Origin: an uncultured Eubacteriales bacterium
GTDB taxonomy: Bacteria > Bacillota > Clostridia > TANB77 > CAG-508
Direction: 5' to 3'
Assembly: GCA_949288175.1 (NCBI GenBank)
Contig: CASEIV010000002.1
Coordinates: forward strand, 62,001-126,000
Length of the DNA: 64,000 nucleotides
Positions 44,170 through 53,463 of the stretch are shown piece after piece. Position numbers and translations under genes: made by a program. Below the pieces are notes generated by a model. It saw only the letters and a list, made by a program, of their open reading frames with translations, had not been told where the DNA came from and ran no database searches. The stretch's first letter is position 1; the number at the start of each line of letters is the position of its first letter.

Positions 44170-44721
44170 ATGGATAATTATTTTATCATACATGGATCAT
44201 TTAGTAGTCCATATTCAAATTGGATAGGATGGTTACATGATTTTATTGAAGGAGAAGGAAAACAAGTATATGTACCAGATTTTCCAATAGGTGTTGGTTT
44301 TCAAAATTATGAAAATTGGAGTAAATTATTAAAATACTATGTGGATTTAGGACTTATCAATGAAAATACAACAATCATAGGACATAGCATTGCACCAGCT
44401 TTTATAACTAAATTTTTGATTGAAAATAAACTAAAAGTAAAAAAATGTATTTTTGTTTGTGGATTTAATAACTATTTAGGAATTGATGAAGAATATGATG
44501 CTGTAAATGAAAGCATGTATACAGATGGAATAGAAAATGTAAAGAATTATGCAAAAGATATTATTTGTTTCTATTCTAACAATGATCCTTATGTGAAATA
44601 TGAAGCTGAATTAGATTTTGCAAATAAAGTGGGAACAGAGAAAATTTTGGTACCAAATGCAGGACATATCAATAGTGAAAGTGGATATGATACTTTTGAA
44701 GATATTGTACCATATTTATAA
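44170..44721 (+). CDS. RBBP9/YdeN-type serine hydrolase
   Basis: The 183-aa protein has IIHGSFSSPYSNWIGWL, the nucleophile elbow GHSIAPAF (Ser), SNNDPYVK (Asp) and AGHINSESGY (His). This is the order of the small RBBP9/YdeN alpha/beta hydrolases. AAAGGAGGA precedes the ATG. Substrate unknown. Confidence 0.88.
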   Translation: MDNYFIIHGSFSSPYSNWIGWLHDFIEGEGKQVYVPDFPIGVGFQNYENWSKLLKYYVDLGLINENTTIIGHSIAPAFITKFLIENKLKVKKCIFVCGFNNYLGIDEEYDAVNESMYTDGIENVKNYAKDIICFYSNNDPYVKYEAELDFANKVGTEKILVPNAGHINSESGYDTFEDIVPYL

Positions 44722-44744
44722 GAAGTAACTAAGAGGAGAAAAAC

Positions 44745-45239
44745 ATGGAAATATGGGATATATTAGATAGTGAAGGAAACAAAACAGGAAGAACTATGGT
44801 AAAAGGAGAAGAAAAGCTACCAGAAGGGTTTTATCATTTAGGAGCAGATGTCTGGATTAAAAACTCTGAAAACAAGATTTTAATTCAGAAACGTTCTCCT
44901 CAAAAAAGATTATCTCCTAATGTATGGGCCATGACAGGCGGTTCTGTGATAAAAGGTGAAACAAGTATAGAAACAATTGAAAGAGAAGCGCTTGAAGAAT
45001 TAGGAGTGCAATTAAATATAAAAGATGCAAAAAGATTAACTCGCTTTAGAACAGGAAATGTTTGGGTAGATACCTATTTTCTAAAACAAGATATAGACTT
45101 AAATAAAGTGATTATGAAGGAAGATGAAGTTTCTGAAGTAAAATGGGCAACTTATGAAGAAATAGAAGAAATCTATCAAAATGGTCAATTTATTAAAAAT
45201 CGTTGGGAATTTGTAAAAGATATTATTAGAGAATTTTAA
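44745..45239 (+). CDS. NUDIX hydrolase, IPP-isomerase-like group
   Basis: The 164-aa protein starts MEIWDILDSEGNKTGRT and has KRLSPNVWAMTGGSVIKGE with REALEELG (Nudix box). This is the layout of YfcD-type Nudix proteins related to isopentenyl diphosphate isomerase. It lies 23 bases after the hydrolase, with AGAGGAG upstream. A clean terminator follows. Confidence 0.9.
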   Translation: MEIWDILDSEGNKTGRTMVKGEEKLPEGFYHLGADVWIKNSENKILIQKRSPQKRLSPNVWAMTGGSVIKGETSIETIEREALEELGVQLNIKDAKRLTRFRTGNVWVDTYFLKQDIDLNKVIMKEDEVSEVKWATYEEIEEIYQNGQFIKNRWEFVKDIIREF

Positions 45240-45270
45240 AAATAACATAGATATCTATGTTATTTTTCAT
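45239..45270 (+). terminator. Terminator after the NUDIX gene
   Basis: A perfect palindrome, AAAATAACATAGAT with ATCTATGTTATTTT, runs into T5. It could also work in the other direction. Confidence 0.85.
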
Positions 45271-45329
45271 TTGAGTATGAAAACGATATATGATATAATT
45301 TGGCTATTAAATAAATAATAGGAGATATT

Positions 45330-46283
45330 ATGAAAATACCAGAGTTATTAGAAAATGAAATAGAAGAAAAACTAAATCATATAAAACTAACAGAATTAAA
45401 ACAATATGCGAGTAGGTTAAGTAAAAAATATATGCATCAAGAAAGAACAGGAGAGACGTTACTAAATACGGAAATAGAAGCGTTAGCCTATTCTATTATG
45501 AGAATGCCAGCAACCTATGGAGCAGTGTATACCGCTTTAAAACATACATTAGAAAGAATAGAGGGTAATATACAAACTGTATTAGACATAGGAGCAGGAA
45601 CAGGTGCAGCGACCTGGGCAATAAGCGAGTTATTAGAAACAAAAAACATGCAATGCTTTGAAAGAGAACAGGTTATGCTAGAATTAGGAAAATCTTTTAT
45701 GAGTCAAAATCCAAAGCTAAAAGATGTTTCATGGGACTATATGGATATTGTAGAAGACAAGTTAGATACCAAAGCAGATTTAGTAGTGACAAGTTATATG
45801 TTAAATGAAATCAAACCAGAAAACAGAAAAGATGTCATAAATAAATTGATAAACAGTTCAAATCACATTCTATTAATCATAGAACCAGGAACACCAGAAG
45901 GGTTTCAAAACATCAAAGAAGTACAAAAAATAGCGATTGAAAATGGTCTTCATATCATTGCACCATGCACCTTTCAAGGTATATGTCCATTACCAGATGA
46001 GGATTGGTGTCATTCCATTGTTCGAATGGAAAGAACAAAAGCACATAAAGCATTAAAAAATGCAGATTTGCCATATGAAGATGAAAAATTTTCATATATA
46101 GCCATTGCTAAAGAAAAATGTGACAATTCAGGAATCAGAATCCTAAGACATCCTATGATTGAAAAAGGAAAAATCACATTAAAGATATGTCATAATGGAA
46201 AGATAGAAGATATGATTGTAACGAAAAAGGATAAAGAATTATTCAAGATGGTGAAAAAGAAAAAATGTGGAGATATGATTTAG
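45330..46283 (+). CDS. Rsm22-like small-subunit rRNA methyltransferase
   Basis: The 317-aa protein has MRMPATYGAVYTAL, the SAM motif VLDIGAGTGAATWAISEL near residue 85, LIIEPGTPEGF and APCTFQGICPLPDEDWCHSIVR with clustered cysteines. These are features of the Rsm22/METTL17 family, in which the cysteines bind a cluster. It probably acts on ribosome assembly. A single GGAG lies before the ATG. It is monocistronic. Confidence 0.88.
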   Translation: MKIPELLENEIEEKLNHIKLTELKQYASRLSKKYMHQERTGETLLNTEIEALAYSIMRMPATYGAVYTALKHTLERIEGNIQTVLDIGAGTGAATWAISELLETKNMQCFEREQVMLELGKSFMSQNPKLKDVSWDYMDIVEDKLDTKADLVVTSYMLNEIKPENRKDVINKLINSSNHILLIIEPGTPEGFQNIKEVQKIAIENGLHIIAPCTFQGICPLPDEDWCHSIVRMERTKAHKALKNADLPYEDEKFSYIAIAKEKCDNSGIRILRHPMIEKGKITLKICHNGKIEDMIVTKKDKELFKMVKKKKCGDMI

Positions 46284-46461
46284 CATGATTGGTCGCTTAC
46301 GCGCTATTTCAAAATAATATATATGTAACCTTCCTGGCATTTAGGTCTGAACTGTAACAAGCTTATTACAAATCAAAAAATGTAATTAATAAAATATTGT
46401 TTTATATCATAAAATGTGATATAACAATGTAGTTTAATATCAATAAGAAGAAGGGGAAAAT

Positions 46462-47625
46462 ATGACTAACTTATTAATAAAATTATTTATAAAAGATAAA
46501 AATGTAGAAAAGCCAGAAACAAGAGCAAAATATGGGATGCTTTCAAGTATAACAGGAATTGTTGTCAATATCTTATTATCAGTGGTAAAATTAGTTATTG
46601 GAATATTTGCCAATTCCATTTCTATTATTTCAGATGCATTAAACAATGTAACAGATGCAGGGTCATCTATTGTTACCATGATAGGATTTAAAGTTTCACA
46701 GAAGAAGATAGATAAGGACCATCCTTGGGGACATGGGAGAATGGAATATATTACAGCATTTATTGTAGATATTTTGATTGCATTAGTAGGGATAGAATTG
46801 TTTAAAAGCTCTTTTGACAAAATTATTCACCCAACATTACCAGATATCAGTACTGTTACGATTGTGATTTTGGTGATTGCTGTTTTAACAAAATTATGGT
46901 TATTTATCTTTTACAACAAAATTGCAAAAACAATAGATTCTGCAGCAATCAAAGGAAATGCATATGACAGTATTTCAGATTCTATATCAACATTTGTTGT
47001 ATTATTATCTGCGATTGTGGCTAAAATATTTGGAATATCTATTGATGGGTATGCTAGTATCTTAGTTGCTATATTTATCTTATTTACAGGATTTAAAGCC
47101 TTAAAAGAAACCATTGATTTATTACTAGGAATGAAACCAGACGTGGAATTTGTAGAAAAGCTAGAGGAATTTACGAAAAAATATGAAATGATATCAGGGA
47201 TTCATGATATCATGGTACATGATTATGGACCAGGTAGAAAAATCGTATCTTTCCATGCAGAAGTTCCTGCAAACTGTGATATTTGTAAAGCACATGATGT
47301 GATAGACCAAATGGAACAAGATATTTATGAGGAATTTAATTGTATTACAACCATTCATATGGATCCAATTGTAACAGATGATGAAGAAATTAATGAAATG
47401 AGAAAGAAAACAGAAGAGATTGTAAAAGAAATTAATCCAGAATTTTCAATTCATGATTTTAGAATGACAGATGGTGGAGATAGAATCAATTTAATATTTG
47501 ATTTAGTTGTTTCATCAGACAGTGATATGAGTCAAGAGGAATTAAAAACGATGGTTCAACAAAAAATACATAGTGTAAATGACAAGTATTATGCAGTACC
47601 TAAAATCGAAAATTCATATATATAA
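46462..47625 (+). CDS. Cation diffusion facilitator (CDF) efflux transporter
   Basis: The 387-aa protein has about six membrane spans. The zinc-site motifs are SIISDALNNVTDAGSS (TM2) and DKDHPWGHGRMEYI, followed by SISDSIS (TM5). A long cytoplasmic C-terminal domain has HDIMVHDYGPG and FHAEVPA. It exports zinc, iron or manganese in exchange for protons. At 387 aa it is longer than FieF because the regulatory tail is extended. AAGGGG precedes the ATG. Confidence 0.94.
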   Translation: MTNLLIKLFIKDKNVEKPETRAKYGMLSSITGIVVNILLSVVKLVIGIFANSISIISDALNNVTDAGSSIVTMIGFKVSQKKIDKDHPWGHGRMEYITAFIVDILIALVGIELFKSSFDKIIHPTLPDISTVTIVILVIAVLTKLWLFIFYNKIAKTIDSAAIKGNAYDSISDSISTFVVLLSAIVAKIFGISIDGYASILVAIFILFTGFKALKETIDLLLGMKPDVEFVEKLEEFTKKYEMISGIHDIMVHDYGPGRKIVSFHAEVPANCDICKAHDVIDQMEQDIYEEFNCITTIHMDPIVTDDEEINEMRKKTEEIVKEINPEFSIHDFRMTDGGDRINLIFDLVVSSDSDMSQEELKTMVQQKIHSVNDKYYAVPKIENSYI

Positions 47626-47634
47626 GAAGAGAAA

Positions 47635-47681
47635 TAAAAGGGATTTATTTGGAAAATTATCTGAATAAAATCTCTTTTTTG
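47635..47681 (+). terminator. Terminator after the CDF gene
   Basis: AAAGGGATTTATTTGG pairs imperfectly with CTGAATAAAATCTCTTTT, followed by T-rich sequence. Confidence 0.7.
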
Positions 47682-47849
47682 CATTATAGAAAAGAAATCT
47701 ATCCTATTGCAAAAAAGAGAAGAATACGATAGAATATAAGAAATTAAACCTTGTTGTATGCGAAAAAATCTATATGGGTCAAAATAAAAGTTATTTTTTC
47801 TATACAATAAGAAAAAGGATTGAGCAATATTGCTCGAATGGAGGTTATT

Positions 47850-48533
47850 ATGAGAAAATTAGCAAATACTTTATGGGGAATTGTATTAGTGGTAATCGGT
47901 GTTATTCTTACCTTAAATGCTTTAGAAATTACAAACATTAATATATTTTTTGATGGATGGTGGACTTTATTAATTATTATTCCAAGTGCCATAGAATTAA
48001 TTGCAAGAGAAAACAAATTTTGGAGTGCTGTGTGGTTAATTATTGGTGTTATATTATTACTAGCTTGCAGAGATATTTTAGATTTTGACTTGATTTGGAA
48101 ATTGACCATTCCAGTATTATTAATTTTAATTGGAATTAATCTTATATTCAAAGATAAAATTGATAGAAAAATGGAAAAGAAAAATAAAGAATTGAAAGAA
48201 AAAGGACAAAATTTAGAAGAATATGGTGCAACTTTTGGTGAAATCAAAGCTGATTTTAATAATCAAGAATTTCACGGAGCAAATATAAATGCTATATTTG
48301 GAAGTGTTGATTTAGACTTAAGAAAAGCTATTATTAGCGAGGATAAATTAATAAAGACATGTGCCGTATTTGGTGGAATTGATATATTAGCACCAGAAAA
48401 TGTAAATATAAAAGTAAAATCAATACCAATTTTTGGAGCAACTTCAAATAAAACAGGTAGAAAATATGATGAAAAATTACCAACCATTTATGTAGATAGT
48501 TTTTGCATGTTTGGAGGTGTAGATATTAAATGA
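47850..48533 (+). CDS. LiaF-like envelope-stress membrane protein
   Basis: The 227-aa protein has several N-terminal membrane spans (about 5-25, 28-52, 55-75 and 82-100) of the DUF5668/LiaI-LiaF transmembrane type. The C-terminal beta-rich DUF2154/LiaF-like domain has TFGEIKADF, FGSVDLDLR and VFGGIDILAP. LiaF proteins modulate envelope-stress signalling. ATG 47850 follows GGAGGT; earlier in-frame codons lie in a TGAGCAATATTGCTCG hairpin. The stop overlaps the next start (ATGA). No two-component genes are in the window. Confidence 0.85.
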   Translation: MRKLANTLWGIVLVVIGVILTLNALEITNINIFFDGWWTLLIIIPSAIELIARENKFWSAVWLIIGVILLLACRDILDFDLIWKLTIPVLLILIGINLIFKDKIDRKMEKKNKELKEKGQNLEEYGATFGEIKADFNNQEFHGANINAIFGSVDLDLRKAIISEDKLIKTCAVFGGIDILAPENVNIKVKSIPIFGATSNKTGRKYDEKLPTIYVDSFCMFGGVDIK

Positions 48534-49390
48534 CAGGATTTCAAAAATTTATTAAATATGCTGCGATTGCATTCGGAATCTATCTTTCTATAACCATTGT
48601 ATTAGTTCTTCTAGGAATTGCTAGAGGATTTGTAGGTGCTTCTAAAAATGACGAATTTAAAGACATAGTAAGAGATAGAGAAAAATATCAGACAGAAGAT
48701 ATTACAAGAACTTATGAAAATATAAAGAATTTAGAAGTGAATGTTGAAGAAACAGAATTAATTATAAGAAATGGCGATACCTTTAAAATTGAAGGAACCA
48801 ATATACCAAATAAAATGGAAATAGAACAAGAAGGTAATCAATTAAACATTAGTGATGAAGAACTACCATCAGGTTTTTCTGATGAAAATATGGTGATGAC
48901 AATTTATATTCCAGAAGATACAAAATTAGATACGATAGATTTAGAAATCAATTATGTATCAGCAGATATTCAAAAATTAAATACAGCAAATTTAAAATTA
49001 GATATCTATAACAATTATTGTGAAATTGATGAAATCATAGCAGATAATATGGAATTTAAAAATGAAGAAGGAAATATTGATATTTATGATGCAGAAATTG
49101 GAAGACTATTATTTGATTCTGAATCAGGAGTAGAAGATGTAAGTTTAGATATTACAGGAAATGCTGAAATTAATTTAGAATATTCCTATACAGATATGAA
49201 TCTAATAGGAAAACAAGAAGATTATCAAATCAGTACAAGAAATAAATTTGGTAATATTTATATAGATAATGAAATAATAACATCTAATGCTGAAACATGG
49301 GGGAGTGGAAATACCAAAATTAATTTAGATAATGTTAATGCAAATATATTTATAAACTTTAGAGAAGCAACAAATGAAAGTAGTTTGTAA
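48530..49390 (+). CDS. DUF4097 beta-helix protein with a membrane anchor
   Basis: The 286-aa protein has one N-terminal span (YAAIAFGIYLSITIVLVLLG, residues ~10-29) and then a repetitive beta-rich region (EVNVEETELIIRNG, DTIDLEINYVSADI and others). This fits the DUF4097 family of putative adhesin-like sheets. It is coupled to the LiaF-like gene by a 4-base overlap. Together they are common partners of antimicrobial-responsive ABC transporters, and one lies downstream. Confidence 0.85.
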   Translation: MTGFQKFIKYAAIAFGIYLSITIVLVLLGIARGFVGASKNDEFKDIVRDREKYQTEDITRTYENIKNLEVNVEETELIIRNGDTFKIEGTNIPNKMEIEQEGNQLNISDEELPSGFSDENMVMTIYIPEDTKLDTIDLEINYVSADIQKLNTANLKLDIYNNYCEIDEIIADNMEFKNEEGNIDIYDAEIGRLLFDSESGVEDVSLDITGNAEINLEYSYTDMNLIGKQEDYQISTRNKFGNIYIDNEIITSNAETWGSGNTKINLDNVNANIFINFREATNESSL

Positions 49391-49417
49391 ATTTTATGTG
49401 AAAAATATTGAATAAAT

Positions 49418-49603
49418 TAACTAGTCATGTTAAAACTATACATGACTAGTTAGCTATTATAGAAAAGTCAGAGATTTTCCTATAATAGCAATCATTACAC
49501 ACAAATTTTACTTAAAGTAAAATTTGGCGCACGAACAACGGTCGTGGCATAAAAATGATCTAAAATGGTCAAATATAATCATCATGCCACTGTTGTTCTT
49601 TTA
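49418..49603 (+). promoter_or_regulatory. Hairpin-rich leader of the ABC transporter, probable attenuator
   Basis: Four successive hairpins are visible: TAACTAGTCATG/CATGACTAGTTA (49418-49452, perfect 12 bp), GCTATTATAG/CTATAATAGC (49453-49489), CAAATTTTAC/GTAAAATTTG (49502-49525, perfect) and a long terminator-like stem GAACAAC/GTTGTTC with GTGGCAT/ATGCCAC (49533-49598) followed by TTTTATT. The last stem ends about 25 bases before the transporter ATG, so it could control read-through. Confidence 0.65.
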
Positions 49604-49623
49604 TTATTTAAAGGAGAAAAACT

Positions 49624-52236
49624 ATGTTAGAATTAAAAAATATTACAAAAGACTATGTTTCAGGGGATTCAACAGTTCAAGCATTAAAAGGGATTCGTAT
49701 TGAGTTCCGAAAAAGTGAATTTGTATCTATCTTAGGGCAAAGTGGTTGTGGAAAAACAACTTTACTAAATATTATTGGAGGATTAGATAGATATACTTCA
49801 GGAGATTTGATAATTAATGGAAAATCAACTAAAAAATTTAAAGATAAGGATTGGGATGCTTACAGAAATTATTCTGTAGGATTTGTTTTTCAAAACTATA
49901 ATTTAATTCCACATCAAACGATTCTTTCTAATGTAGAATTAGCACTTACCATATCAGGTGTATCTAGAGAAGAAAGAAAAGAAAGAGCAATCAAAGCATT
50001 AGGAGCTGTTGGATTAAAAGAACAAATTCATAAAAAGCCAAATCAGCTATCAGGTGGACAAATGCAAAGAGTGGCGATTGCAAGAGCATTGGTCAATAAC
50101 CCAGATATCATTTTGGCAGATGAACCAACAGGTGCATTAGATACCAAAACTAGTGTGCAAATTATGGAAATTTTGAAAGAGATTTCAAAAGATAAATTAA
50201 TTGTTATGGTTACCCATAACCCAGAATTGGCAGAGAAATATTCTACTAGAATTGTCAAGATTTTAGATGGTGTCATAACAGATGATTCGAAACCATTTAC
50301 AGAAGAAGATAGAAAAAATGAGAAAGATGCGAAAGCGAAAGATGGTAGAACTTCTATGAAATTCTTTACAGCCTTAAGACTTAGTTTAAATAACTTAATG
50401 ACCAAAAAAGGAAGAACGCTATTAACATCATTTGCAGGAAGTATAGGAATTATTGGTATAGCCTTAATTTTGTCAATCTCGAATGGTGTACAAAACTATA
50501 TCAATCGAGTAGAGGAAGATACATTATCTTCTTATCCTGTTACCATTGATGAATCAACAGTAGATATATCTAGCATGATGGAGGGATTCATGGGAGAAGC
50601 AGAAGAAAATGCAGAAACCCATGAAGATGGTAAGATTTATTCTAGAGATATTATGAATGATATGATATCTACTTTATCAAGTAAAGTTTCAAGTAATAAT
50701 TTAGAAGCATTAAAAAATTATATTGAAAATGAGAATAGCGCGATAAAAGACAATGCGAGTGCTATTAAATATAATTATAATTTAAACATTAATTTGTACA
50801 AAGAAGATACTTCTAATGGCGTGGTTCGTGTAAATCCAAGTACAGTAATGAATGCTCTAGGTATGGAAGAGATGTTGGATGCAAGAGAAAACTCTTCTGT
50901 AAGTTCTATGTTTGGTTCTAGTATGACAAGTATGTCTAATACAGATGTCTGGGAAGAAATGCTAGATAATGAAGAATTATTACATTCTCAATATGATTTA
51001 GTAGCAGGAAACTGGCCTAAAAATTATAATGAAGTAGTTTTAATTGTGAATGAAAATAACGAAATTAGTGATTATACTTTATATGCTTTAGGACTAAAAG
51101 ACCAAAAGGAATTAGAAGAAAGATGGAATAAAGTTCAAAATGGAGAAGAAGTAGAAGAATCAGAATCAACATCATATACGTATGAGGAATTATTAAATTT
51201 ATCTTTTAAATTAGTGTTAAATTCGGATTATTATGAAAAAGAAAATGGATTATGGGTTGATAAAAGCGAAGATGAAGCATATATGAAGGAATTGCTTAAC
51301 AATTGTGAAAATATGAATGTTGTTGGAATTATCAAACAAAATGAACAAAGTGTAGCAACAGGAATGAGTGGTGGAATTGGATATACAAAAGACTTAAAAG
51401 AATATGTTATCAATAAAACCAATGAAGCAGAAATTGTAAAAGAACAAAAAAATAATCCAGATATTAATGTATTTACAGGATTAGCATTTCCAGATGAAGA
51501 CTCTAAAACATTTGATTATAGTCAACTAAGTGATGAGCAAAGAGCACAATTGGCAATGTTAAGTACTGAAGAATTAGCTGAAATTATGGAAACATACAGT
51601 AATAATGCGAATGCTAGTTATGATGGAAATTTAGAATTATTAGGTGCTGTTGATCTTAACAAACCATCATCAATTCATATTTACCCCAAAGACTTTGATG
51701 CAAAAGATGTCATAACCCAAGAAATCGATAACTATAATCAAAAACAAAGAGATGAAGGAAAAGAAGAAAATGTCATCAATTATACAGATATGATAGGAAT
51801 TATGATGAGCTCTGTTAGTCAAATCATTGATACAATTAGTTATGTATTAATTGCATTTGTTGCTATTTCATTAGTTGTTTCATCTATCATGATAGGAATT
51901 ATCACATATATATCTGTATTAGAAAGAACAAAAGAAATTGGAATTTTAAGGGCAATTGGAGCCTCTAAAAAAGATATATCAAGAGTATTTAATGCAGAAA
52001 CCTTTATTGTAGGATTAATTGCAGGATTGTTAGGAATAGGTGTAACCATATTACTCAATATACCAATTACAAAAATCATTTATGCTGTAACAGGTGTTAG
52101 TGTTACTGTATCACTTCCAGTAGTTGGTGGCATTATTCTTGTGTTAATTAGTATGATACTAACGATTATTGCAGGTCTAATTCCAGCAAAAATGGCAAGC
52201 AAAAAAGATCCAGTAGAAGCCTTAAGAACAGAATAA
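49624..52236 (+). CDS. MacB-like ABC transporter, fused ATPase and FtsX permease
   Basis: The 870-aa protein has an ATPase domain with Walker A GQSGCGKTT (38-46), signature LSGGQMQRVAIARAL (about 142-156) and IILADEPTGALD. The permease has one span at about 265-290, a long ~445-residue extracytoplasmic region and three C-terminal FtsX spans (about 735-765, 795-815 and 835-860). The layout matches antimicrobial-peptide and bacitracin-type exporters, with an enlarged external domain rich in acidic residues. It sits downstream of the LiaF/DUF4097 pair and a hairpin leader. Confidence 0.93.
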   Translation: MLELKNITKDYVSGDSTVQALKGIRIEFRKSEFVSILGQSGCGKTTLLNIIGGLDRYTSGDLIINGKSTKKFKDKDWDAYRNYSVGFVFQNYNLIPHQTILSNVELALTISGVSREERKERAIKALGAVGLKEQIHKKPNQLSGGQMQRVAIARALVNNPDIILADEPTGALDTKTSVQIMEILKEISKDKLIVMVTHNPELAEKYSTRIVKILDGVITDDSKPFTEEDRKNEKDAKAKDGRTSMKFFTALRLSLNNLMTKKGRTLLTSFAGSIGIIGIALILSISNGVQNYINRVEEDTLSSYPVTIDESTVDISSMMEGFMGEAEENAETHEDGKIYSRDIMNDMISTLSSKVSSNNLEALKNYIENENSAIKDNASAIKYNYNLNINLYKEDTSNGVVRVNPSTVMNALGMEEMLDARENSSVSSMFGSSMTSMSNTDVWEEMLDNEELLHSQYDLVAGNWPKNYNEVVLIVNENNEISDYTLYALGLKDQKELEERWNKVQNGEEVEESESTSYTYEELLNLSFKLVLNSDYYEKENGLWVDKSEDEAYMKELLNNCENMNVVGIIKQNEQSVATGMSGGIGYTKDLKEYVINKTNEAEIVKEQKNNPDINVFTGLAFPDEDSKTFDYSQLSDEQRAQLAMLSTEELAEIMETYSNNANASYDGNLELLGAVDLNKPSSIHIYPKDFDAKDVITQEIDNYNQKQRDEGKEENVINYTDMIGIMMSSVSQIIDTISYVLIAFVAISLVVSSIMIGIITYISVLERTKEIGILRAIGASKKDISRVFNAETFIVGLIAGLLGIGVTILLNIPITKIIYAVTGVSVTVSLPVVGGIILVLISMILTIIAGLIPAKMASKKDPVEALRTE

Positions 52237-52241
52237 TAAAT

Positions 52242-52354
52242 AAAGTTGCCAAAGGGGACGTGCCATTTTGGCAACTTTTTAGCTTTTAAGGTATCAAGTT
52301 ATTATTGATATTTAACAAAGGTTGCCAAAATGGCACGTCCCCTTTGGCAACTTT
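52242..52354. repeat. Dispersed palindromic element, copy 3 (GGGACGTG family)
   Basis: Perfect inverted arms, AAAGTTGCCAAA... at 52242 and its complement ending at 52354, contain GGGGACGTGCCA. An inner GTATCAA/TTGATA stem lies between them. It starts six bases after the ABC transporter stop and likely acts as its terminator as well. Confidence 0.88.
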
Positions 52355-52418
52355 ACGAATTTAAAAAAATATGCTAAAATTATGTAGATTAATCAAAAAG
52401 AAAGAAGGAAATAAAGTT

Positions 52419-53330
52419 TTGAGTATTCGAGTATTAGCAATCATAAATCCAACATCTGGAAAAGGAAATATCAAAAATTATATAAAAGAAATTAGAAAAA
52501 ACTTAGAAGAGCAAAATATGCAAGTCAATATTCAACTTACCAAAAAAGAATATAATGCAAAAAATATTGTAATAGATTATATAGAAGAAGCTGATTTAAT
52601 ATTGGTTTGTGGAGGAGATGGCACATTTAACGAAACAGTTTCTGCACTAATGGAATTAAATATAAAAGATGTTAGTGTTGCATACATCCCTATGGGAACA
52701 ACAAATGACTTGGCAAGAAGTTTGGATATGCCGATAAAAGATATTTCAATTACTAAGAAATTGTTAGAGTCAAAAGCAAAAATATTAGATGTGGGAAGAT
52801 TTAATCAGGGGAAATATTTTTGCTATGTAGCAGCTTTTGGAGTGATTACAGATGTAGCTTATAAAACTTCACAAAAAGTGAAAAATAAATATGGTAGATT
52901 AGCCTATTATATGAAAGCTATGAAAGAACTGATTCATATTCCTACATATAAAGTGAAAATACAATATGATGAAGAAGAATTAGAAGGAGAATTTATCTAT
53001 GGAGGGATTAGCAATTCTGAATCAATAGCTGGGTTTAAATGGTTTAATCGAGAAGATATCGATTTAGCAGATGGGAAATTTGAGGCTATTTTTATTAGAA
53101 AACCAAAAAAAATATCAGGATATTTTCGTTTGTTAAGTGATTTTAGACATAAAGATTATATGGTAAATCGAGATTTTGTCTATTTTAAAGCCAATAAAAT
53201 GACAATTACAACTGAAGAAAATGTAGATTGGACAATTGATGGAGAATTTGCAGGAAATATGAATGTTGTCAATATTGAAAATTGCAACAAGGCAATAGAA
53301 TTAGCTATTTGTGAGAAAGGGAACGAATAG
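52419..53330 (+). CDS. Diacylglycerol/lipid kinase, YegS/BmrU (DagK) family
   Basis: The ~303-aa protein has INPTSGKGN, LVCGGDGTFNETVS and IPMGTTNDLARSL, the DAGK_cat signature motifs, and a C-terminal TIDGEFAG. It phosphorylates diacylglycerol or a related lipid with ATP. I prefer TTG 52419 behind GAAGGAAA; ATG 52371 overlaps a TATGCTAAAAT promoter-like box. It is adjacent to other lipid enzymes only at a distance. Confidence 0.9.
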   Translation: MSIRVLAIINPTSGKGNIKNYIKEIRKNLEEQNMQVNIQLTKKEYNAKNIVIDYIEEADLILVCGGDGTFNETVSALMELNIKDVSVAYIPMGTTNDLARSLDMPIKDISITKKLLESKAKILDVGRFNQGKYFCYVAAFGVITDVAYKTSQKVKNKYGRLAYYMKAMKELIHIPTYKVKIQYDEEELEGEFIYGGISNSESIAGFKWFNREDIDLADGKFEAIFIRKPKKISGYFRLLSDFRHKDYMVNRDFVYFKANKMTITTEENVDWTIDGEFAGNMNVVNIENCNKAIELAICEKGNE

Positions 53331-53384
53331 ATGAATATACATGCATTACTAAATGAGATGGTAGAACATATTGAATAAAATACA

Positions 53385-53430
53385 AAAAAATTGACTTATT
53401 TCGTATAGAAAAAGTCAGTTTTTTTATTTT
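53385..53430 (+). terminator. Terminator after the lipid kinase
   Basis: AATTGACTT pairs with AAGTCAGTT, then T7. A 15-codon ORF (53331-53378) before it ends in HIE and resembles the start of an AraC-type regulator, but it is too short to call. Confidence 0.7.
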
Positions 53431-53463
53431 TGAAATTGATATAATAATATTGGTGATGATAAA

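Noticed and set aside
53331..53378. 15-codon ORF similar to the start of an AraC regulator
   Set aside because: Too short to support. At most a remnant.
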